Source: Gambelia wislizenii
Taxonomy: Eukaryota > Chordata > Lepidosauria > Squamata > Crotaphytidae
NCBI GenBank assembly: GCA_030847615.1
Contig: JAUMIR010000003.1
Location: 70,814,001-70,878,000 of the forward strand
Reading direction: 5' to 3'
Length of the DNA: 64,000 nucleotides
Part shown: one piece after another, positions 31,801-41,000 of the stretch
How the letters are laid out: every line of letters begins with the position of its first letter
Position numbering within the stretch: the first letter of the stretch is position 1
The notes under the pieces: model-generated
The model's database searches: none
Seen by the model: only the letters and a program-made list of their open reading frames with translations
What the model was told of the DNA's origin: nothing
Program-made: the position numbers and the translations under genes

Positions 31801-34286
31801 CAGCCTCAGTTAGTCTCAAAGGTGCTACAAAGTCCCTTTGTGAGTAGAAGGTTTTTAAACTTGAACAAATGTCCTTAGATTCCCATAACAGGTGGTCTTG
31901 TTCTGATTCTGTTACTGGGATGATTCTCCTTAACATTTTTCTTTTTAATAAATTGGTCAATAATTTGATTTTTTCAAATTCATTTTAAAAAGATATAGTA
32001 ATGAAGTAATAATTTCGTTTAATTCAATGGTTTACAATTCAATTTTTATCTGGACAAGTTTTGTGTCAACGTTGTCCTTGCCTGTAATTTTGTGAAGGGC
32101 TTCTAGATTTTTAATGTCATATAATAATTTATTTTCAGATGTTTTGCTTGGGGTAGTCCAGATGGTGAAATAAATCCTCATGGAATCCATGGGGATCCCA
32201 ATGTGTCCAAATGGCATCCTGCAGCATTCCGTCATTTTTGGAGGGAGGGGAAGCAAAATTTGGGGAAGTCCATGGCAAAAGCCTCTGGGACTTTTCCTGA
32301 GTTTTTTTGACAGCTGTGGGGGAAATGTGCACTACCACATGTTAGGACAACCAAATCACAGTGTAGCGCATTGCTGAAGAGGGTAGCTGACTGGTCAGAG
32401 GTGCACAGGGGGCGGAGCTTGCTAAGAAGGAGGTCCCAGAACCGCCATGTTGGATTGTCACCGTTGCAATCATTGCACTGAGGTGATGAAACTACCTTTT
32501 TTTCCTTCTTTTTTTCATTATTTCAACAGACGATCACTCCTCTGCACCTTGGATTTAGTTTTTTTTTTAAAAAAATATTGTTTGGCAGGGGCAAGTTGGG
32601 GTGTATAGAACTGTGAGTAATTCACTCGCATCCTCCATCTTGATTTGCTGCCATGCCTCCGTGTGAACAGCAAACACAGATAGCTTTGCACACAGTGATC
32701 TTGCAAAAAAAATCATTAAGACAAATAAAACCTGCTGCAAATTGGTGTACGTGCACAACAGACCACATTTTCTTCCCTCATCTAGACCAGCTCTTAGTCT
32801 TTTCGAGCCGAGGATGCAGATTACCCTCACCACAAACTTCATAGCTTCACAAATTGTTGCATAGGATGGAGCTTCACTTTTATTTAATTCAAAATATTGA
32901 GCAATTCTTGTTGAAGTTTAGCAGCACTAGGAGTGCAGATGCATGAGAAGATCTGAATTCAGCCTCCAGTCAAAATTCCTAGATCAGTCTAGCTCAGTTT
33001 TAAATGAAAGCAAGACTGACAGGAGATCTTCAGTAATCTAGATGATGATTTTAGTTCCTGTTATTACAACATACACTATAGAAGAAACCTAAATATAATT
33101 TGTCCTAGTGTATACAACGTGACAAGGTAAATAAAAGGTATAAATCCTTGACCCTGAATAAACCTTCGAATATATAGTAAATCATTTTTTGTTAATCAGT
33201 CTTGCAAAACTAGATAAGGTACTATCCCTTTTATGTCCCCCCCCTGTAAGTAGCTGGATCAACAACCATGTTGAGATTGCCTTCTTGTAATGATTTTTCC
33301 CTTCTGAAAGCTATGTAATTTGTGCACAGATTCATTTAAGAAGGCTTTTAACCAGAGTTTAATCTATATATTGAGGCCAGTGTGTACTGTTTACATTCCA
33401 AAATTCCTTTAACAGATACATATCTACTTCCCAAATCATATAGAGTGTGTTCATTAACAACAGGAAATGAACTTGCTAGAATAACTGCAAAACCATGAGA
33501 TTTGGATGTTCTGGAGTGGGAATTTGCCTCTTGTAAAGATTAAATGTGAGAAAAAGCTCTGAGTTCAGGCAACCATATTTGTTGAGTAACTCCACCCCTT
33601 CCTGTAAGTTGTTTTTTCTAATATGTTACCGCCAGTCTTTTCCTAAGGTTCTACTTACCTATTTTGAGAGAAATGGGCTTGGCTTAGATACCAAGGAGTC
33701 AATACCATTTCCCAGTTTTTCTCTTGTCCTCACAGGTAAATATCATCGTCTGCGAACAGAGGAAAGTGAGAGAATAATTGATGTTGACAAGCGATTGCCT
33801 CATGAAAATTATTCTGAATCCACCTCTGACAATGACATTGCAATGTTGCACTTAGCCCACCCTGTCATCGTCAACAAGTACATAGTGCCCATTTGCCTGC
33901 CTTCCAAGAATCTGGCAGACCAGGAGTTGACGAAAGAAGGGACGCAAACAGTGGTGACAGGATGGGGTAGCCAGAGTACAGACAACAGCAAGAATTACTC
34001 TTCTGTTCTTCACTATATTGAAATCCCTGTGGCACCACGGAATGATTGTGTCAATGCTATGTGGAATTCTGTCTCTGATAACATGCTCTGTGCAGGGATA
34101 CCAGGAGATAAACGGGATTCCTGTCACGCGGACAGTGGTGGGCCCATGGTCACAAAGTTCAAGAATACCTGGTTCTTAGTTGGACTAGTGAGTTGGGGAG
34201 AGGGCTGTGGCGATCCTGATAACTTTGGAATCTACACTAAGGTCAGCTCATATCTTGACTGGATCAATCAGCAAATGAAATCATAA
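19734..34286 (+). CDS. PROC: Vitamin K-dependent protein C, complete gene
   Basis: Eight exons (19734–19803, 20558–20718, 22372–22396, 24249–24359, 25759–25905, 28791–28885, 31338–31455, 33736–34286) join in frame: 1278 nt, 425 residues (human 461). Order: signal peptide, propeptide ending IQKR, Gla domain, EGF1, EGF2, short linker, trypsin-like domain. His57 (TAAHC), Asp102 (DNDIAML), Ser195 (ADSGGP) and Asp189 are present. Activated protein C inactivates factors Va and VIIIa on membranes. Identity rests on the catalytic domain ([26 protein letters not shown]) and the IWS1 neighbour. Oddities: no KR pair, Lys at P1, Ala193, extra Cys18. An intron probably lies before the start codon (acceptor at about 19714), as in human PROC. 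Confidence 0.93.
20260..20460 (-). mobile_element. tRNA-derived SINE (family B)
   Basis: On the minus strand it begins agccagcatgatgtagtggc and carries the family body. It lies in PROC intron 1, about 100 bp before the Gla exon. Confidence 0.8.
20558..20718 (+). CDS. PROC: PROC exon: propeptide and Gla domain
   Basis: A 161-nt exon, the family's standard size. The propeptide keeps Phe–16 and Ala–10, needed for gamma-glutamyl carboxylase, and ends IQKR. The Gla domain ([17 protein letters not shown] then [14 protein letters not shown]) has Glu at 6, 7, 14, 16, 19, 20, 25, 26 and 29. A third cysteine (Cys18) sits inside the C17–C22 loop. Confidence 0.94.
21444..21718. mobile_element. hAT-like MITE
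   Basis: The right end read on the other strand is acaggggtaggcaactgaca; the left end is acaggagtggaaaaag. The CAGGGGTGGGCAA-type terminus is typical of hAT elements. In PROC intron 2. Confidence 0.55.
22015..22215. mobile_element. Palindromic MITE
   Basis: The halves tgatgccactttagctgcca and tatggcagttaaagcagcc are mutually complementary around a centre with gatctgtagtttgc. It is a common reptile-type short inverted-repeat element. Boundaries approximate. Confidence 0.55.
22372..22396 (+). CDS. PROC: PROC exon: 25-nt aromatic stack
   Basis: Acceptor cttcgcag, donor gtaagt. It encodes LSFWTKYY and the first base of the next codon, matching the 25-nt exon that follows the Gla exon in all family members. 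Confidence 0.93.
22529..22816. mobile_element. TIR MITE, GGNNATTATCAGA family
   Basis: Left end ggggattatcagacatgg; right end on the other strand ggagattatcagatgcgg. A second inverted pair lies inside (attatcagatacccacatcc against its complement near 22740). Related to the longer element at 26355. Confidence 0.65.
22820..24248. other. PROC intron 3, no gene seen
   Basis: No coding or clearly repetitive sequence was identified. Only short pyrimidine-rich and A/T runs are present. Confidence 0.4.
24249..24359 (+). CDS. PROC: PROC exon: EGF1
   Basis: A 111-nt exon in phase 1-1. [15 protein letters not shown] then [20 protein letters not shown] supplies six cysteines. The calcium-binding D-x-D motif, the Asp-hydroxylation consensus CxDxxxxYxC and an O-glucose consensus CxSxPC are all intact. 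The extra cysteine pair of human EGF1 is absent. Confidence 0.94.
24928..25277. mobile_element. 350-bp near-perfect foldback element
   Basis: The arms of about 165 bp are almost exact reverse complements around a centre at 25102–25103 (acgatcgttgatcgcg). The ends are ggactttttcggacaatg and its complement, flanked by TTA on each side. A three-base TWA duplication suggests PIF/Harbinger-type mobilisation. No coding capacity. In PROC intron 4. Confidence 0.85.
25759..25905 (+). CDS. PROC: PROC exon: EGF2
   Basis: A 147-nt exon. [17 protein letters not shown], then [13 protein letters not shown] and SCEPDG give six cysteines. The Asn-Cys-Ser sequon matches a known glycosylation site of human protein C. 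Splices 1-1. Confidence 0.93.
26000..26220 (-). mobile_element. tRNA-derived SINE (family B)
   Basis: The minus strand begins agccagagtggtgcagtggt; the body matches the other family B copies. PROC intron 5. Confidence 0.8.
26355..27746. mobile_element. 1.39-kb TIR DNA element (Harbinger-like)
   Basis: Ends ggactttatcagac (left) and ggacattatcagac (right, other strand) match 13/14 and are flanked by TAA on both sides. The AT-rich interior has no transposase frame and contains a Penelope palindrome at 26765–26916. Non-autonomous. PROC intron 5. Confidence 0.65.
26765..26916. mobile_element. Short Penelope-tail palindrome
   Basis: An antisense tail (ccttggttttttatccaggc, gtttcgcctgcatctgcagc) runs straight into a sense tail (tcacagcccagaaaaaaacc, ggccatgaaagccttcaact), meeting at about 26846. 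It is nested in the TIR element. Confidence 0.7.
28081..28311 (+). mobile_element. tRNA-derived SINE (family B)
   Basis: Head agccagcttgttattgtggt, B-box-like gggttcaaatctccattctg, end cttgaaggcacacaacaaca. PROC intron 5. Confidence 0.85.
28549..28731 (+). mobile_element. tRNA-derived SINE (family B), shortened
   Basis: Begins gtcagcatggtatagtgact and ends tggaggcacataacagcaag, with a deletion in the body. Confidence 0.75.
28791..28885 (+). CDS. PROC: PROC exon: light-chain Cys, activation site
   Basis: A 95-nt exon encoding [17 protein letters not shown] then [15 protein letters not shown]. The Cys pairs with the catalytic domain. VIGG is the new N-terminus of the active enzyme, so cleavage follows Lys. 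Human protein C has here a KR pair and an acidic activation peptide ending VDPR; both are absent. Confidence 0.92.
29043..29856. mobile_element. TIR element interrupted by a SINE
   Basis: Left end gcttgtctacaccagcc; right end on the other strand gctcatctacaccatgc. The non-coding interior contains the family A SINE at 29521–29808. The superfamily was not settled. Confidence 0.5.
29521..29808 (-). mobile_element. tRNA-derived SINE (family A)
   Basis: Read on the minus strand it starts ggagagccctggtggcacag and ends in an (AAAT)n tail at 29521–29550. It is nested inside a TIR element. Confidence 0.85.
30748..31125. mobile_element. Tigger/MER2-like MITE with local insertion
   Basis: Left end cagtaggacccccgtatcc; right end on the other strand cagtaggatgcccatatcc. 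Inside, 30891–31001 copies 30283–30393 and is flanked by a 27-bp direct repeat. PROC intron 6. Confidence 0.6.
31338..31455 (+). CDS. PROC: PROC exon: catalytic His57
   Basis: A 118-nt exon, the family's standard size. [16 protein letters not shown] then [17 protein letters not shown] carries the C42–C58 pair and the catalytic His. It ends in phase 1. Confidence 0.95.
31456..33735. other. PROC intron 7, unclassified repeats only
   Basis: 31770–31810 and 32140–32480 look like diverged DNA-element remnants (gattatttctgcagtgcag; gggatcccaatgtgtccaaa). No exon or intact element was recognised. The open frame reaching back from the last exon into 33546 is intronic. Confidence 0.4.
33736..34286 (+). 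CDS. PROC: PROC terminal exon: Asp102, Ser195
   Basis: Acceptor cttgtcctcacag; stop TAA 34284–34286. Asp102 lies in [15 protein letters not shown], Cys122 in VPICLPS, and Asp189–Ser195 in [10 protein letters not shown]. Position 193, Gly in nearly all trypsin-like proteases, is Ala here (codon gcg), and position 192 is His. Sequons at ENYSES and KNYSS match known glycosylation regions. Confidence 0.96.
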
Positions 34287-34390
34287 CATTTTTCCACGGA
34301 ACACTAAGTAATACAAAGAAGGTTAGGGATTATCTTACCAATAAACAGAACAGATGCTGAGTGTCTAATAAATACAGAATATACAAAATG
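34287..34390 (+). other. PROC: PROC 3'UTR with polyadenylation signals
   Basis: AATAAA occurs at 34340–34345 and 34367–34372, 54 and 81 nt after the stop codon, suggesting a short 3'UTR. No experimental end is available. Confidence 0.6.
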
Positions 34391-35452
34391 AGTACGTGCT
34401 CTGTGTTGTGTTTTGGGATCATTGCCCCCACATTATATACAGAGAAACTTTGAAAGAAGACTACAACACACTGAAGGAAAACCTTATACCTGCTTCCTCC
34501 TTCCCCCTGAACCTTGAATTAAGCAGACTTTGGTCTATGCCACCAAAAAAAATTCTTATGATAAACAAGAGTGTATACTCAGAGCTTGGAAGTAATTAAC
34601 TGCAAGCAGTGTATTTACCTGCAACTAGTTACTGTGTCATACGGACTGCAGGGCTCTGGAATGGGGCAAGCCAGGGTATTTAACCCATGTAGATAAGCCC
34701 TGTGTGTTATGATAGGCTCCCTCTTTGATATTAGCAGAAATGGAGTGACAAAGGTGAACTTGACCACATCTTTTCCATAAGTCATCTGGCATTTTAATAC
34801 AAATATTTTTGTGTCCCAAGGAGTTTTTGCCATATTCTTAGTACATCTGCTTTCTTCAGTCAATGCTTACATTGTAGGCCTTACAAATTAAACTTCTTAC
34901 CAGCTGTGGGATAGTAGAAATTAATTCAAACTCTGTCATTTATTTAAAAGATCCCTATGACCTTAGCCAATCTTTAGCATTGTGGTTCAATTTTATAACA
35001 TCTAGCCATGTGGCCTTAATATATGTTGGTTTCTTTTTCAATTGGTCTGAAGTTTTTGCCTCAGCTCCATTAAATAAATGTCTAATTTTAATATGTCACT
35101 GAGTTTGTTCAGCTTCTGTCTGTGTGTGAAGCTAGTGTGTTTGAAATCCTCCTGTGGGAAAATATATCTGGCAGCGGAAGGCAAAGGAAAGAATAAAGTA
35201 TCCCTCTTTCTCCTACAGCTCCCTTTTAAATGGATTTTTGACTAAGTGGGGAATCCTTCTGAGGGAGATATCCTCTGTTAGCATAGGTCGGTGGTAGAAT
35301 ATTATGTGTCATTTTCCATAGATGTCCAGTATGTTCAGCTGTCGTGTCAGATTAATTATATGGCTTGTTTGATCTGACATGCAAGAAAGTATTTATCCAT
35401 AATGGGTACAGCAAGTCCTCCCCTATTAGGTTAGGGATTATCTTACCAATAA
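34320..35452. repeat. 25-bp exact direct repeat flanking 1.08 kb
   Basis: The 25-mer beginning aggttagggattatctta occurs identically at 34320–34344 and 35428–35452. The first copy is in the PROC 3'UTR. The sequence between shows no LINE, LTR or TIR signature. Confidence 0.8.
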
Positions 35453-36272
35453 GGGCATGTATCTAATGCTGGCAGGAAATTTAACTCCCCTGCCCTGTGA
35501 AACAAAATTTTCTAAGATTTTTGCAGTTTCTTCAGTGTGTACCCCACAGGATACAATGGGATTGTCTGAAATAAGAAAGAGCAGTGTGAACAAAGCATAT
35601 GTTTTTATCACAGCCTTACATCCCCATAAGGAGAGGTTCAGTGCTGACCCACTCTTTCATTTTAGTTTTTATCCAGGTTTATTCAGGTTTACTATTATGA
35701 TAGAGAAGTTGGCTTATGTTTTTAGTAACTCGGACTCCCAAATACCTGAAACTAGAATGGGACAAAATCATATTCAGTTTTCTTTTGTGTTTTTTGGGGG
35801 TGGGGAACTGCTTCCTGTTTTGAAAAAGTACGGTATATATACAGACTACCTGAAATTTTGCGTAGCTAATTTATAATTCTGTAACTGGGGCAAAGAAGTT
35901 CCAAGTTTTGTTTTAATTCTTTGTGGCTTTTGGGGAGTTTTTGAGGAGCAACAACATATCCTTGGCATATACATTTTGAGTGTGCTCTTCACCATGTATT
36001 GGAAGCTCCCTTTATTATTCGAGATGATCTGGTGGAGAACACAGCAAATATAAGAGTTGTAGGTGTGGGCTATTTTCAATGTCTCCTTCTCTGGAATGCT
36101 TGAAATTCCGGAAGTAAAGAAAATTTCACTTGAGGGGACAGAATTCTTATTTGGGAGCATTGCCCTCATTGCCTCCCCGCAGCTACACCCCTTGCCTTCA
36201 TTTGATAGTCTGCTGATCCTTCCTCCTGTAAGCCCTCCAGACAATATGCAGCCTACACAACTCTTAAGAATG

Positions 36273-36354
<82 letters not shown>

Positions 36355-36727
36355 GCTTTCCTCTGTCTGGTTTTTAAAATACCTTTGCCTGTTGAAGAAA
36401 CCTGAACTTGAACAGAATTTTCTGTATATATTTGAGTGACTTAATAAAGGCATTGCCACCTTACAGATTTAGGAATGTGAAAAGCTGTTTATTTCTCTTG
36501 CTCTTTTAGTTTTATGTTTTGCTTTTATGCTGGATTGGAACTGCCTCTTGCACTTTGCTATGTATTTTATTTTATTTTATTCAGTATTTTGTTTACAAAT
36601 TGCCCAGTAGTCATGGCTGAAGAGGAGCAATTTTACAATTTTACAAAAAAAAATTTACAAACAAATATTTTAAATCATAAACTGCTCTGAGTGCCCTATT
36701 AGGAAGGGCTTGTGTGTGTGTGTATAA

Positions 36728-36770
<43 letters not shown>

Positions 36771-37941
36771 CTCTTCTGCACCTTTGGTACCAAGGAAGAA
36801 GAAGAAGAAGAAGATATGGAAAGTAGACCAGTAACTATGGCTGTAGAGAACAAAAGTTCCTTTCCCTTCTGGAATACATTCTTTTCCTTGCAAGTAGAAT
36901 TTGGTGTGAAAGTTCCCAGTGCCTTCAGGGAATATCAGCTGTGTAGTGACAAAGAGAAGAAAAGCCAAGCATTTCAACAAATTATCCCAGAGAAGTATGA
37001 ATAGTATATAAGAAGTGTGCCATAGTTAGAAGAGGAGCATTAAAGGAATGTATTAGCTCTTGAATTAAACATGTTTTTCTGTGGCTGGAACATTTACTGC
37101 CATACTTTCCCCCTGCCCACCCCCAGCATTCCGTGAGCCAGGCTTCTTTGTCAATATTTGTGGTAGATTAATCATCAACATATAAATTCCCATTGCCGTC
37201 TTTGGTGTTCATCTAAACAGCACTTTGTCCTTCCTAATCAGGTAAGAGAACACAGTATTTTGAACCTGCAACATACAGAGGGCTGTTTCCTTTAGGTAAA
37301 GAGGTGGGGGTGCCTATAAAACTAATGCTTGGACACTTGACACATGTTCTTCCTTTTAGTCCCCCATGCTGTTTCATATATGAGGAGGTTTCAGTTGCTG
37401 AATGCCCTTAGATTGTAAATGCTGGAGGTACAGCTGTTATTTGCATCAATCAGCAATTTTGAGATAGAAAATGAACAGTCTACCCTGATGCCTTCTTGCA
37501 CAAAGTACAAATAGGTTGGTCAAAGGAATAGCCTATTTGCACTGAGCATCAACTTGAGTCCAGCACAGAAATAGTTCTTCTGTATTTGAATTTGGATTGG
37601 TTGTTCTAATAATGCTTCTATTGACATTAGCATGCATATTTTGCTGTCATTGCAGAATATTTGAGTTATTATTGTGTTTAAGAAGCTTAGTTTAGAAGAA
37701 ATTTAAATGTAATAATAGTTGTGAAATACCCATGGCTTTCAGTTTCTTTTTATTTTGATATGGGTTTGCCCCCTTTCCTATCCATCACCCTGTAAGGGAT
37801 ATATACTCCCCCGATACACATATAGAGTCTTTCTTTCTGGTTCTTATCTCCCGTGTTTGGACCATAACTAATTATTTTTTTCTCCCTTCTTTGTAGGTTA
37901 TTTTCTACTAACTAAAATATTCTGGACATTTTGGCTGTACA
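35453..37941. other. Intergenic between PROC and second protease
   Basis: No gene was recognised. It holds a (CT)n(CA)n tract at 36272–36352, a (TA)n tract at 36730–36767 and a short (GAA)n run. The end forms the upstream region of the next gene; tttttttctcccttctttgtag at about 37877–37898 reads as an acceptor for a 5'UTR exon. Confidence 0.45.
36272..36352. repeat. (CT)n(CA)n microsatellite
   Basis: About 25 CT units pass directly into about 14 CA units. Confidence 0.95.
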
Positions 37942-38020
37942 ATGGCTAGAGCTTCTTTGGGTGCAGTGCTGCTTTTGTTCATCTGTTCCTTCTACAACAA
38001 CCTACTCTGTTCGTTATCAG
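37942..38020 (+). CDS. F9/F10-like exon: signal peptide
   Basis: ATG then [17 protein letters not shown], a typical signal sequence. Donor gtaagc, phase 1. The start fits the normal distance to the propeptide exon. Confidence 0.85.
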
Positions 38021-41000
38021 GTAAGCACCTCACAGCCACAAAATGTAGGTGAAGCGACAAACATTGGCCTGGATTCTGCTGCTAATCCTACCTAAAGTAG
38101 ACTCATTGAATCAATGAGATTTACCTATGTGTTGATTTACAAGTCAATAATTCATTGAATAGGCCTACTCTAGTTGGGACTAACCAACAGGATTCCTGCC
38201 TTTAAAAAAAGTTGGGGGGCAATGTTTAATATTCAAAGTTGAAGCCTAACACTGAATTTTAGCATAAGATAAATTATATCTTTTTTTAAAAAAAATCTTG
38301 ATTTAATAATCATACATTATAATATCCAATCAATACTTATTTATCAAAATACATAATATTACTATGAACATAACAATATATCTATTAAACTAATTTCAGA
38401 TCTTAACATCAACTCTTTACTATAATTTTCTTCAACAATATTAGTTCCTCTACCCTCCCCCACTTCAGTGCTCCTCTTCACCGGAGCCAATATCACTTAC
38501 TTAATCTCTCCAGAATTTCATTTCTTCTAGTGGAGATAACCTCCCCTCCCTTGTCTGTAATACTTTTTCAACAAATACCTTCCAAATTTTGTCAAATTAC
38601 TTTCTTTCCATATTTCTCGTCTTACTTATTCTGTGCTCGTAGTTTTTACGAAAAAACATGAAGCCACTCAGTTTCTGAGGATCCATAAACGTGCCAACCA
38701 GTTCTTGGAGGAGTTTCGCCCAGGAGATCTGGAAAGAGAATGCATTGAAGAAAAGTGCTCATTTGAGGAAGCAAAAGAGATTTTTAAATCACAGGAAAAA
38801 ACGGTGAGAAGCTTTACTTTTGAAAATCAAAAGCTAGTTCTGGTAGTAATGAAAAACATGGAGTATATCTAAATGCTATATCTAAATATGCATAAATATA
38901 AATATACAGATATAAATATAAATATATAGATATACATGATATAGCTAAATATACCATGTATACTGTGAATGACAAGATCAAATAAGTGCAAAATAGTCCA
39001 ATTCCCCATTTAGATAATTTAGATAATAATGAAGTTGTTAGAAAATATACAGGTCACAATTCAGCAATAAATCAGCTCTACATTAAAATCAACAAATAAA
39101 ATGATTGATTAAGCATTTAAAAGTCAGCAAGATATCCTTACAAATATCAAAATGAAACTGGACTATTGTATCAACAGCTGTAAGCTGAAATCTTTATTTT
39201 CTACCACCTGATCATGTTTTCTTAAGTAAAGGGGGTAAAACTTTGTGCCAGATTCCACAGTTCTTATACACTAGTAGAGTGGGAAATGTGTGGGCCTCCA
39301 GATGTTGTCTCAACTCTAGCCAGGCTCATGGGAGCTACAGTCCGGTAACTTCTGAAGATGACCATATACCCCACCCCTATCATATAAGATATCACACTGA
39401 AGAGGATAGAAATCCTTCTCATTTTCTTTTCTATGACTCAGATGCTCTTTAAATGGAACTAGCGTGCTACATAAAGAATTTGAAAGTTAAAACAGTAGCA
39501 CTGGCACAGTGGAGTGAGGCTGTCTGTAGCAGAGGTGGTCAGATTTTAGCCTTGCAGGATCTGCTGTGTTTTTTTATTAGAATCTACAGATCCACAAGCC
39601 AAATGTGGTGCAAAAGATACATCTAGAAATAAAATGTCCTGAACCCCAAATATTTTTTCCTACTACAACTGAATAGAATTTATAGCTCTTCTACATAAAT
39701 TCACTCTTGCATGAATGCACCAGGTTTCTTTATTTCAGTTAAATTAATTTAACTCAGGCCAAGGATAGTCATTTTGTAGCTCTTTCTGTTACACTATTAG
39801 GAGTCAAACCCTTGCCAATCTACTACTCAGACATCTACTAGTATTTCTTTACCAGCCCTAATCCACTATGTACAGCTTGTCTAGATAAGAAGATATAATG
39901 TGGATTGCTGCACATTAATGCACATTCACAGCAGCGTTCATTTGTCTCCACGGCCCTTAGCAAAATTGCTGGTATGCGAAGCTATTTGTGTTTGAAGTGT
40001 ACACACAGCCCTGCTTGCAAATCAAGCTGTTGTCCAAGAATGAATTACTTGAGTTACTATTCCCCACAAATGGTTGCCACAGTGCAGTATTTTTTGTAAA
40101 CTGTAAATCAAAGGTGTGCAAGTGCAACCTTCTGCTTTAAAAAGTTGTTTGGTCACCTTAGGACAGCAAAAAAATGCACAAGCGATACCACGAAACTCCA
40201 AATTGGCGCTTTTGGACACTTCATTGCTGGCCAGCCCCCTCTCCCCATGCATGTCTGACCAATGAGCTTTCTACTTCCACCCTCACTGGGAATGCTCTGC
40301 ACTGGGAATCAGATGTCCAAACAAGCGGTTATGTGCATTTCTGTGCATTTTTTAAAAAACTTTGGGAAAAACCATAAAGGCTTTTCTCCTGCAGGTTTTG
40401 GAGTTTTTTGCCCCCTCCTTCCCAATAAGGCGAATCTTGGCAGGATCTTGTTGGAGCAAAAGGTATTCTCAGCAAATTCTATTAGGATTTTTTTCACCAT
40501 CTAGACAACCCCACTGTGTAGACTGTAGCTCATACATCTTTTCACTGACCAATTTAAATTAATTTAAACTTGTGGAACAGATTAGCCCTTAGATAGTGCT
40601 TTTTGGCCTATTTACCAATAGAATTATAAAAAATAATTTTATAATTATTTTTCAGACGGAGTTCTGGTTTGATTACAAAGGTAGGAGGGTATTTTTGTCA
40701 CTTTCCTTGCTATTATGGGCAACAGATTGCTAATTTGAAACAAAGGCTTTGGAGGCTATGTTTGGTCCCCTTTCTCTTGATATTCATAGTAGTGGTTCTC
40801 AAATGTGGTCTTCCAGGTGATTTTGGACTTCAGCTAATAGAAATGACAGCCAGTTTGGCCAATGCCAAGGATTCTGGGACCCTCAGTACAAAACATCTGG
40901 GGGGGGGAGTGGTTAGAACCACTTTTTGTAGAACACATTCTGGCAGGCTTTTTGTCTGCTGGTTTAAATTGTTTTGGATTGTAATGTTGTACACACTTAA

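Noticed and set aside
33546..33735. Extending the last PROC exon upstream to an in-frame Met
   Set aside because: The acceptor cttgtcctcacag at 33735 gives the correct phase with the previous exon and the family's conserved junction; the upstream residues match no protease.
36714..36850. Short frames rich in Tyr-Ile or Glu
   Set aside because: They are translations of (TA)n and (GAA)n microsatellites.
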